Source: Hydractinia symbiolongicarpus | Lineage: Eukaryota; Cnidaria; Hydrozoa; Anthoathecata; Hydractiniidae | DNA: 64,000 nt | Assembly: GCF_029227915.1 (NCBI RefSeq) | Contig: NC_079888.1 | Coordinates: 2,861,001-2,925,000, forward strand | Reading direction: 5' to 3' | In this document: positions 53,781-64,000 of the stretch, piece after piece | Layout: every line of letters begins with the position of its first letter | How positions within the stretch are numbered: position 1 is the stretch's first letter | The notes under the pieces: generated by a model | Database searches by the model: none | Told to the model about the DNA's origin: nothing | Seen by the model: only the letters and a program-made list of their open reading frames with translations | Made by a program: the position numbers and the translations under genes

Positions 53781-56700
53781 CTTGTTTACGTTTTTTGAGC
53801 AATATGGAAAAGTGCTCGAATGTCGAATAGTTTCAGACAGATATGGTTGCAGTAAAGGTGAGATCATGTGATTTGATTCGTGAAATTTAAATGCTGTGCA
53901 GAGGTTATGAATATTTGGAAACACATGGCTGAATTTCTTTATCAGCAGTCGTCTGTGCAGTACTCTTGTTTTTTGTTTGTTTGTGTGAGTTTCATATTGA
54001 CTAACTAATTTTTTTTCATTAATAGAAAATATTTTTCCGTTCAGTTTTAATTCCTTGTATTCCTTTTTATGTATGGCTAGCTGCTTTAAAGGTATAGCTA
54101 GCAGTTCATAAAATCATCACAAATTGGTAGCTAGGTAAAATATTTTTTTTATTTAATCTCTATAACATAACAGGCTTACACTTTTTCACGTTGATTTTTC
54201 TGGTATCTGTTTAAAATTCGACACTTCTATTTTATCAACTGTAAACCAAAAAAACTAGAAAAACCCTGACGTTAAGTTTGTAAATTTTTATGCATAAGCA
54301 TTGTCTTTTGGGAATGTTTTGGAATTCGAATGTGTTTTTAATTACATCGTGTTTCGTGCAAGTTTTTTTAGACAAGTTTCCAAATACGTGAAGAAGGGAG
54401 TTTTTGAATAAATAATATTTTGCATGTAACCTTACTTTCTGTGAGCTATAAGATCATTTACAGATTTTCGAAAAAAAATGTATTTGTAGGCTATAAAATA
54501 TCAGATATTCCTAAATGGATTATCGGATATTTTGTATCAGGCACATTATTCCGCGTAGAAAACGTCGAAGATAACTTAATGTGAAACGGTGTACCCTTTT
54601 TTGGGGTGGGCCTTTGTTTTTAGTCGAAATGATTCTTTTTTAGGATAGGTCTATATTTTTAGGCGAAATGATTCTTTGTTAGAACATAAAATCAAGCGAT
54701 TTTTTTGACATCAAAACATCTTATTTTCCAGAAACCTCAAACAATAAAATACAATCAAATCAAATTAAATGTCTTCTGGTTCCTCTTCATCATTGAATGA
54801 CTTGAAACTTGGAACTCTCCCTATGCTTTCCCTGCAGACGATATTTTGTACTCTTCCAGCTCCCTAATATTCAGATCTCAATTTTCACTGCACTTTCATC
54901 TAATGCAGAGTAATACCACAGTTTTTAAAGCTACGGCTTATTTTTTAACAATACATTCAGGTGTGCTAAGAAACAATATGGATTTTGCATTGTAACCAGT
55001 GTGATGGGTCTATATTAGGGTGGTCCAATTTACTTCTGATTGGTTGAGAATTAATTTGCTTCACACAGTTGAAGTCTGATCTAACTTTTTATAAAATTAT
55101 GTTTTTTGGACTCTAAGTTTCCGTTGACCAACGAATTTAGGATAGCTTTGGCGCAAGGCTAATGTAAATCTTTCTTTAATAAGACGGCTATTTTTGTTTA
55201 GACTTTTAAAATGGGAGTCTAAGAAGAAATTGTTTAAAACAACTGTGCACTCTGTCATAGAGGCATTATGCTCGTTTACTTTTCATAGATTATAATCTCT
55301 CATCAGTCTTGTTTTTCTTTTACGGCAGGATTTGGGTTCATCACATTCGATAGCCAGAACGTTGCTGAAACTGTCAAATCACTAGAACGGATTCAATACA
55401 ACGGTGATATTGAACTAGTGATCGGTCCAGCAAGAATCCGCAAGAAAAGGTTCTACTTGCTACCAGCGCAACAGTGGAATAACCAGCCTCAACCATTCTA
55501 TGCACCAGATGGAAGTATTGTATGGGCTACACCTGTGCCTCCATCACCCATACAACAACAACCACAAATGGTCTCTGCTGTTCAGATGCCTCCGCACCAA
55601 CAAGCTTATGCTTCGCCTGTAATTCTCTCCGTTGTGAACGAACCACCGCAGTACAAGCAGCAGCAAACATGCATAACTTATCAGCCAGGTGAAAATTTCA
55701 TTCGACTTTTAAAGGTGAAATCGATACTAAAAATGTACTATTTGCAAAAGCCACATGTACCTTATCAGTAAAAAAATAAGTGACCAAATTTTCGCTTAGT
55801 GACTTAATTTATGCCAATCAAATATTTACCGACTGTGCGAAGTTTTTTGCTGGTTATTGTTTTGTTTTTTGTTTTGCATTAGGACCTCCAAATTGCCTTA
55901 AAACCGAAGATACAAACGTTGGATATCTTCAACTTTTTTAGTTAAAATAAATTTCATAAACATTCAACTAGTATTTCTAAAACTTTATCCACAAAAAGTG
56001 ACTCAACCTCGTTCCCAGGGTATTTTGTATCTTTCTGACATCCGGGGCGGCGATACGATGGTTGTATCGCCGTCCCCGTGTCAAAAAGATACAAGATACC
56101 TGGGAGTCAAAGTTTAAAGTTACTATGTTCATAAATTTTAGTCCGTAAAAATGACTAAACTTTGTATAGGAAACTAATTCTTTTACCAACTAAAAATTTT
56201 TGCTGATTTTGTATCGCTGGCATCGTTGTGGCTAAAAAGTCAAGAAATTTAGTCCGGAAAAAGTGCTACCAATAGAACACCAACTGGGGGCAGGGGCCCA
56301 ACAAATAGGTCTAACCCAAATGTTTAACCAATTAAAAATATGCATATACTTTTCATATTACAGCTTCACCTCAAGGAGTCATAGAGAAGATTGCTATTCC
56401 AACAACTATGTCTTCATCACCTGTCTGCATGGATGATACCCAACAGGTACCATGTATGAGTCCTCTACAAACTGGTTACGTGGACATGCAACAGCCCATA
56501 AACGTAAGGAACTGTCGTATGTAACCTACACATTTTAGTTCAAGTATAACCTGAAAAAATCCCTAAAGAAAAGAAAAAATATTTCATTTCCTCTAATTCT
56601 TTTGTGAGTGTCTGAGAGGTTTGTCACAATTAGGAGCATGGCATTATTAAGGCCAGTACTTTTGGGTGTTCCTTAAGTCTGGGGAGCCCCCTCACCCTTC

Positions 56701-57084
56701 GCGCCATCTATCTCCAAAACCGGAAGAGCTTTGATTTTTTGGTCCAATATCACCCTAAAATTTTCTGTTGCTACCCCAGCCTGAATATAAAAATTAACAC
56801 TTTGATTTTAACATTTTTTTCCAGTTTTGTAGCTGCACTTGTTGCTGAATTCGAAGAAAATACACTATTTAATTCTCCATTAAGTACTTTACCTCGTAAT
56901 TCATTCTCGAAGTTCTTACTAAGTTCTCAATGTAGGGTTGGGCGCTAAAACAAGAGTTAAAAACAGTGATGACATTACGGTACTAACATTTCTATATTTA
57001 ATTTTCCAGGTATCCTCGGACACTGTCGTTTATGGCCAGATGGTTCCTTTGATACAAAAGATGCATAACATGCACGTGCAGTAG
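53653..57084 (+). CDS. boule/DAZ-family RNA-binding protein, four exons, 259 residues
   Basis: Exons are 53653-53857, 55329-55688, 56364-56503 and 57010-57084 (TAG). A single RRM spans about residues 28-115: RNP2 is VFVKGF and RNP1 is KGFGFITF, split by the first intron after SKG. The loop CRIVSDRYGCSKGFG matches the boule pattern VKIVNDRAGVSKGYG. The remainder is Gln/Pro-rich (PIQQQPQMVSAVQMPP). Boule proteins bind 3' untranslated regions of germline mRNAs in the cytoplasm and promote translation during meiosis. Human BOLL is similar in length (about 283 residues). The ATG at 53653 (MSETSSENQSKPEC) is chosen; upstream in-frame sequence has no ATG. An out-of-frame ATG at 53544 opens a uORF across this start. 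Confidence 0.88.
56005..56108. repeat. fold-back element in a boule intron
   Basis: A long imperfect palindrome: AACCTCGTTCCCAGGGTATT, then TGTATCTTTCTGACA and GGCGATAC, mirrored by GTATCGCC, TGTCAAAAAGATACA and ATACCTGGGAG. It is in boule intron 55689-56363. Confidence 0.75.
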
Positions 57085-57415
57085 AATATGCTGAGTCATC
57101 ATTACACTTGCATTTTTCCAAAAAATATTATCGAATGGCAATTTTTAAATTTAACTCAACAAGTTACAAAATTTCATTTTTTCAGTCAACTATTTTTTAT
57201 CATTCTATCTGTACTTGCACAATATATTTTTTAATTTGAGACGGGGGTTTGTAATTCACCTTGTGTGCAACCCCTCTGAGTATTACCTCGAAGTGACAAC
57301 GTGGTAAATACCCCCCCCGCCAAAGAAAAAACAACAGTAAAATTAATTTAAATATATTTATTTGCTTTTTTTAAACATGGAATATTTTTTCACGAATTTT
57401 TCATAAATTATCCTG

Positions 57416-57426
57416 AATAAAATAAA
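57416..57426 (+). terminator. candidate boule polyadenylation signals
   Basis: Two overlapping AATAAA motifs about 330 bp after the boule stop codon. Other A/T-rich candidates follow to 57740, so the site used is uncertain. Confidence 0.35.
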
Positions 57427-59508
57427 TTTTCCAACCTATATTTACTAATTTATTTTACACGGCAAACTCGTTTCCAGGACTCGCACTAGCAAGCAGGGGA
57501 TTGGAAACGAGCTTACAAATATAACGATATTTAATTTATTAATTTAAGTATACGTACCAAAGCAATTACTTACATAATACTGAAAAAAAGTTTATTTTTC
57601 CGAAGAGACTGGAAACAAAGCTGGCGTAATTAATGCTTCTATTGTTTCTTATTTATTTGATTATTTATTTATTTGTGTAAAATGTTTAAAGTAAATTAAA
57701 TTGAATTTTAACTTGTTTATAATGAATTAATAAAAGAATTATGACATTGCGTACCATTGGCGACAATGACCCAAACCTTCAGGAATCTCGTAGCAACGTT
57801 TGATGTGCTAATGCTATAGGGATTAAGATTTAAAGAAAGAATAATCTCACTCCTTTGTAATGTAAACAGAGCTTTATAATTAATTGTGCTACCTCCTTGG
57901 GATTTTTTTAGTCCGCATATACCTGTAAATATTTAAATTATTATATTGTTGATATTGTATATAATATATAATTATCGTTTTTTGAAGTTAAAATATATTG
58001 TTTAAGTTATGCATGAATATATTATATCTTTTATTTTTCTTTGAAAGACAATAGGAGGGAAAATAATAAATCCAAGACTCACGCTGTTGCCCAACATCCA
58101 GACTTCCATGCTGGAGTCTTAGGGCTAAACATGTCAGATATGCACGGTTTTTCTTTTATAAGAATAATTTTTATAAGAATGTCAGACGGGGAATTAAGAA
58201 AAAAAGATTAATGACCAGTCCATTTAGAATTTTGATTTTCTTATAAAAAAAAGCGTGTATTCGCCACACCTAAAATCTCCCGAATAAACTAATATTTCGA
58301 TTTCTCCTAAAGTCTCCTGAAATCATTTGCTGTCATCCATTTTTGCACAGCACAACTACTATGTTCTATTTGAGCACTCATTGATCACTCACCTTGCAAC
58401 AGGACTGACAAGTTGTATTTACATAATTACTGCAAGTCAGAATAGACAGCGTCTCTGGCATTCAAAAAAGAGGTGTTAGTAACTCTTCATTCCATTCTAT
58501 AATTCTAACAAAATCTCCAAAAATATGGAATGGTTTTGATACGTTTTTTGTGTCTCCCCAAAACTCTCTTAAAATCTGGAATTTTAAGATTTTAGACCTA
58601 TGCCGACCTTGCTGGATAGAATTATTTGACTATTTCAATAAGGCGCTTTGCCACAATAAAGTATTTAGTAAAGTCACTAGGATTAACGATATTGACCCAC
58701 TTGGACTAAATTTAACTTTAAAATCTTGAGTACCCACAGGATAAGAGAACTAGGTACATGTAAAGTCCGCCCACTGCTGTTATCCAGAAAATTCTGGAAA
58801 TGGAATATGCTTGTAGAAAAAATACTGAAAAGTTACAAGCTAGGAAAAACTCGTTGAATTAATTTATCTTCTGTATCAGTTTTTTTCTTGTTGAAAATTT
58901 GTATTTTATCGCATAAAATTACTCCTTGAAAAAAGGTCATAAAACTCCTAGAACCCTCTTGGAAAAGTCTTGCAATTCACTTTTTGATTGGCTGATGATT
59001 GTGGCAAACATCTCAAACCTTTCAACAAGTACCAGTGCTTTTGAGGGCAGAAGGTGCCCTCACATGTCCGAAAAAGAAAACAAAGTGACTTTAACAGAGG
59101 GAGGCTGAAAGTTTATTGGAGTTAAAAAAGGGAGCAATGAAATTCATCACAGTTATATGTGTCTGGAGTTCGGAAACCGTTCAGATAGCATGAAAATGGC
59201 GGGAATTCCACAGGACTAAAGAGGTTATAAATACACGTTGCGGAATATATAAAGTATTTATTTTATCTACACTATTCACAACCCAAATATTACATGGGAT
59301 ACATAATTTACAAATTATAAAAGTTTACGAGAGCCGGGGTAAAAAGTGACCGTTATCATAACGATTATTGAAATCGTAAAACCTTGGAGGGTTCTCCTGG
59401 GTAAAACATATAATTTAAAACGGTAAACATAGATTATAAAAAGTCGTAGAGGAAATAAATATATTGTATGAGTATTACATGAAATGAGACAATTGTGGGT
59501 GACAGTCA
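57427..59508. other. intergenic between boule and the minus-strand gene
   Basis: No gene seen. It includes an inverted pair CTCGTTTCCAGG (57468) / GGAAACGAG (57505), related in style to the fold-back elements. The minus-strand gene's 3' untranslated region probably enters from the right; a reverse AATAAA lies at 59257-59262. Confidence 0.55.
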
Positions 59509-62500
59509 CTAACCAACGAACTTTGGTAAAGGGTTTCTCTTGTTAGCTAGCTTTAGTTGGTGGTATCTGCTATTCCATGAAGATAATAACTTAGCTAGTT
59601 CAGCTTTGTATTTTTCCTTCTTCTTCTTCAGTTCTCCTAATTTGTCTGTTCCAATTCGTTCTCGTATTAGAGAGTGATTCTTCTGTAAGTAAGTAAGGAA
59701 TTTTTTTATACCCGGCTTATGCAAAAGTTGCATAGCATGAGAATTTGAAATTGTTGGGTAAGTTAGGCCATGCTTCTTAGCAGCGGACTCACGTTCTGCA
59801 AGCTTCGTTAATTTCAATAATTCTCTTATATCTGCCACGCTCAGGACGAATTTGTCTTCGCCTAAATCTCCGGATAATTTATTATCCGTTGACCCAGGAA
59901 TTTCAGGTTGTTCAGACGGAGTATCGGATATCGGTTTACTTTGGAAACTATCGGATTTTAATTTAGCCATATCTTGCTTTAGCGTTTCTTCAATGTTGTT
60001 TTTCTCCTTCATACTAAGGCTGTCAATGTAACCCTCCTTCGCATTGTTCTTTGTGTTCCCTCTTCCCCCTTGGAGTCCCATGATGTCATTATGGTATTCA
60101 TCTTCATCCTTGGCCTTTTGAAGTATAGCTTTTAGTCTTTCTGTTCTTTCTTTATCGTTGCCGTTTGTTTGGACAACTGCATTCGATTGAGCGAAGTTTT
60201 GTTGGTCTTCTTCTTTTTGGAGATATCGGTCCGCGGCTTCGATGTCTTTTCCGGCTGCCGTGTCATCTGGAGCTTTGTTATGAAGGTCGTTATTTAGCTC
60301 TTGCTCTAAGTCTGGTTTTGGTGGTATAAGCCGAGATACTAGTAATCTAGAAAGAGGTTTTTTTTTACTTTTAACATTCTTGTAAGGTTTTTTTTAAATT
60401 GACAAGAGCGTTTGCTTTCAAGCTGGACTAAAAAAAACTAAATTAATCTTAAAATCAACTTTATAAGTAATATTGGATATAAGCAACACTATATGTATTC
60501 AACTAAGGTTTTAAAAATCGCTCTGCCAAATCAAATGCCAACAAAGCTCAGAGATTTCGTTTCTTCTTAGAAAATCGTTTATATACATTCATGTAAAGAA
60601 AACTTTTTCCTTTTCTTGCTTCTAAACCAATTAGCTGTTTGCTGCGTGAAAATTATATAAAAATTTGTTGTTTTTGTCACACTACCACTACCAATACCCT
60701 CTTTATAACTAACAACGATTTTGTTAAACTGCCAGTTAAAAGCTGTGAAAGTCAACATTTTGTTAATACATTCTTTAAACTTGAATGTAAACAACCAGCA
60801 TCCCAAAATTTGCTCATAACTAATCATTTTCGCATGCGTATTTCGCCGAACTAAATGGATAGGTTCGATTTTCTTCCAAGCAACTGTTAAGCAATTTAAA
60901 GCTTTTTTTAAACAACTCTAAGTGGCATCAGGTCAAATTTCTTCTGTTTGTTTTTCAAATCGTACACTACAGCAGACGATCTGGGGGTGGGGTGGTATTT
61001 GTACAGCCCAAAAAATTCAGGGAAAGTCAAATGTTATCACTTGAAACTTGGCACAGTAACTAAGCAAAATAAAAGAAGTCATTTGACATAAGAAATTAAT
61101 GCTGACATCATTATATTTTGATGACCTTGTGATTTTTCCGATGAATGTATGTTTTAAGTTTTAACATTTTTTTAAATTTAGACTCGCCTAATTATTATAA
61201 ATCTGCGTATATAAAATAAAAGATTTTTTTTTTCGACCCAGCCCTCACAGAACGAAAAAAATATACTTTTTTGTTTTATATCGAAAACTTTTAAGAAGTG
61301 TTTGTATTTTCGAAAAAAACTTCTAAAGTCTATGCCCTATCTAAAACAAATATTTTTGGTAATAAACATCTCTTTTTACAATCCCTTCGCCCCCAAAAAA
61401 TAAACAAATAAATAAATGGAGTTAAAGAACAATTTCACCTTGTTGTCAATACTGTTTACATTTTAAGAACAGAAAAAAATAAGAACGAATACAAAAACAT
61501 TTTACTTATGTTTCGTTGTGATGATGTTGTTAGGCTTGGTTAGCAAATACTTATGAAATGAATAAATAAAAGTCTTGTTCATAACGCACGTGATTGTGTG
61601 TTTACCAAAGACTACTTCGTTTCCAGACCTCTTTAAAAAAATTATTCCGCCATGCTTAATTTAATCTTTTTTCGCGATAAATTTTTTATCAGAACATCAG
61701 CAATAAAATGCATACATTCAGAATTTCGTGTACAACCCACGTGTTTTACACTGCACTAGTATTATTTTAAACAAGGAGCTGAGGTCTAGCGCGTATCAAT
61801 TCGCACGCCAAGATATATGTTGAACTGAAGTGGCAGAAATTGCGCCTAATTTAGGCTTATTACTTTACTTCATTTCTTAACTAAATGGCAGAAGAAAAGG
61901 TAAACTGGATTGGGTTCTCAAACTTTTGTCATAACTTAAATTTTCACGCCCATTAACTTTTCCCCATATGTGTTCTTGCGCGTTATGACTATATACATTT
62001 CCAACTTCTCTCCCATGTTAATATGCCTTTTCGATGGATTTGACAACAGGTGCTTTTAGCGTTTAATTGGACGCTCCGTGATAACGGCGCGGGGACAAAG
62101 ATACCCCGGGAACGAGAATGTATAATTTTCAACATTCTAAGATCTCTATGGAGGTAGCAGTAACTCCTGTAAAACCACCTTAACGTTTGAAAATCTAATC
62201 ATTTATTTGACGCCACTCAGTCAGAATGAAAAAAAAAAAAAAAACGGGGGACGAGATTGACATATAAAACGTTTTCAAAGCACGAGTCATGCTGAAAGTG
62301 AATACAAATGATGCTCACCTGTTATTTGCATTCTCAGCTTGTTGCTTGAAAGCTGCTGGAACATCAACCAGTGTATCAGCAGAAGAGTGTTCATAAAGTT
62401 GCGACAACGATTCAATTTCTCGCTTGATGTTTAAATCATTTTCAATCACAGCTTGCAAATCTTCAGCGTCCTCCCGAAACGGATTTGCTGGATTCGGGTT

Positions 62501-64000
62501 GACTTTGGGCAAATCTTTAATATAATTTGATTTTTCAGGGTCTTTTATATAAGTTTTTATTCTTTCAGCATGGGATAATTTTGGATCGATAAAGGTAACA
62601 TGATTTTGATTAGTCACTTGAACACTAACTGTGCTCGGATTGGCAGCATATGGATTTGGAGGCGGGAGCAGAATTCCTGCCGGTTCAGCTTTAATCGCTT
62701 GTGTCGGTTTGTTTTCTATTGCAGTTTTTGAAGTAGGAAGTTTGGGTAAATCAATAGAAGACTGAGTAACAGGTTGTGTTGTTGACATAATACTTGTGTT
62801 ATCCTTGATAACGTCATATGAATTTGTCTCGCTTACTCCTTTAGTCGGAAAGTCTATATTCGCTTTAAACAGATCTGAGGATTGTATTTGGTTTACACGT
62901 GATGCTGCAGCTTTGGCTGTTTCTCCTGCCACAACTTGATCAATAGATTCACTAGGTGGTGGTGGCGGAGGCGGAGGTGGCGGTGGAGGCGGTAGTGAAG
63001 GTGGTGGTGGTGGTGGCGGTGGTGGTGGTGGTGGAGGTGGCGGTGGTGGAGGTGGGTAATGGGCTTGCAAGATGTTCTCAATATTGTTATCCATTTTTGC
63101 TGGTGTGGTTTTTTTTTCATATTCACTCAAAGTGTTTGATTGATCACTTTTATACTGCGCATGTACGTACTGCGAAGTTGAAGACTCTGGACTTTGAGTC
63201 TGAGGCTGCAACACGGCACCTGTCCAATCGTAGGAAGGATACGTAACCGTCGTTGTCACCGTCGGAAAATTATTGTACGTTGCTGGAGTACTAGTAGGCT
63301 TGTTCTCTGTTGTCGTAATAGAAGGTGTAACAAACTGGTCATATGGTATTTGACCTATTGGATTGTAATTTTGACCATCAAATTTGTACTTGATGGTGCC
63401 TTCTGCAAGGTTACTCGTTGCAGTTAAACGTTCATATTTTTCTCCATCCCAGTAATAAAGTTTCTCCGGTCGTTTAGTTGTTGGCGGTGAAGGGGTGTTT
63501 GCTAATTGTTGACTATTAATCTGAGCTGGCGTGTTCACGGATCCCTGATTTCCCCCTGTTTCTGCGTTACCTGAGTTACCCGAATTATTTGGATTAAAAT
63601 CCGATTTTTCATTTGCAGGAAGGGAATTTGATTCTGGTATTGAAATCGAATTCTTTGATGCATAACCGTTCCACATATCTAGTATTCCCTGTATCTCCTT
63701 ATTTGTAATATCATCAGGAAAAACCTTTTTCTTTGCACTATCGGAACCGGAAGGGTCGGAATTTGAATCAGATTCTTCTCTCGGTACAAAAGTAGCTCCA
63801 TTCCAGCGGTAATTACTTTTTGGTGATAAACCACCGCCACTTTCACTATTTAAGTAAGAGAAGAAGCTCCCTGCTTCAGCTGCCGGTACATATGTAGCTC
63901 CATTCCAAACAAACTGACGTGCAAAAGGATTTGATTCTGCTGTTTTTGAACGTGATAACGCTCCGTGTTTTAGTCCGTATAAAAACGGATTAATAGTATC
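59509..64000 (-). CDS. unrecognised proline-rich protein with repeated W-N-G motifs, partial (5' end beyond window)
   Basis: Two exons are visible: 64000-62319 (open to the window edge, donor AACAG|gtgagc) and 60346-59509 (acceptor ctttctag, stop after PLPKFVG). The phase joins as AG+A. Short repeats of the form aromatic-x-W-[ND]-G-x-x-[YF] occur: FVWNGATYVP, YRWNGATFVP, YYWDGEKYERL, YKFDGQNYNPI and YDWTGAVLQP. They are followed by two runs of Pro near 63055-62950, a polar region, FREDAEDLQAVIENDL, and a C-terminal lysine-rich helix (KLGELKKKKEKYKAEL). No signal peptide or membrane segment is visible in this part. I do not recognise the family. The 2-kb intron shows no element except A/T-rich tracts. 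About 840 residues are seen. Confidence 0.75.
60347..62318. other. intron of the minus-strand proline-rich gene
   Basis: Nothing coding is supported. A GGGGACAAAGATACCCCGGG segment near 62092-62115 resembles half of the fold-back family, and there is an A run at 62229-62244. The open frames at 60579-60854 on either strand lack domains. Confidence 0.55.

Noticed and set aside
62893-63246. Open frames rich in His or Val/Glu overlapping the proline-rich gene
   Set aside because: Shadow frames of the polyproline-coding repeat; the minus-strand long frame is continuous across them.

Overview
The window is AT-rich eukaryotic DNA with split genes, short exons, canonical GT-AG introns plus one apparent U12-type AT-AC intron, and dense transposable elements of several classes. 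Gene content (the meiotic helicase HFM1/MER3, a boule/DAZ-type RNA-binding protein) and the repeat mix (CR1-like and RTE-like LINEs, piggyBac-like and mariner-like MITEs, Helitron-like ends, tRNA-derived SINEs, an integrase-type DNA transposon) suggest an invertebrate animal, most plausibly a cnidarian such as a hydrozoan. The taxon is inference; the sequence contains no direct taxonomic marker.

Layout. 1-7980: intergenic, dominated by a near-full-length CR1/jockey-like LINE (about 1138-5525) carrying one nonsense codon in ORF1 and one frameshift in ORF2. 7981-51032 (+): one gene, an HFM1 orthologue, reconstructed here as 41 coding exons with consistent phase from end to end (1534 residues from the first in-frame Met at 8066). 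Its introns hold an RTE LINE nested in a Helitron-like repeat (about 9020-12560), a copia pol remnant (15041-16064, minus), a piggyBac-like MITE with TTAA duplications (20215-21105), another TIR element (26989-27419), satellite and minisatellite arrays, two SINEs, a truncated minus-strand RTE copy (34036-35134), and a 5-kb DNA transposon (43262-48294) with a smaller relative directly beside it (42224-43249).

53653-57084 (+): a four-exon boule-like gene, 2.6 kb downstream of HFM1 and in the same orientation, so two germline/meiosis genes are neighbours. 59509-64000 (-): the 3' two exons of an unrecognised gene running off the right edge; it encodes a polyproline tract, repeated W-N-G-type motifs and a lysine-rich helical C-terminus.

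The most interesting structure is the 5-kb transposon inside HFM1. Long AT-rich terminal inverted repeats enclose two convergent intron-containing genes. One is a 401-residue DDE integrase-like transposase. The other is a 343-residue protein ending in a RING-like zinc finger. Both open frames appear intact. A 1-kb non-autonomous relative with the same ends starts 10 bp downstream of an HFM1 exon.
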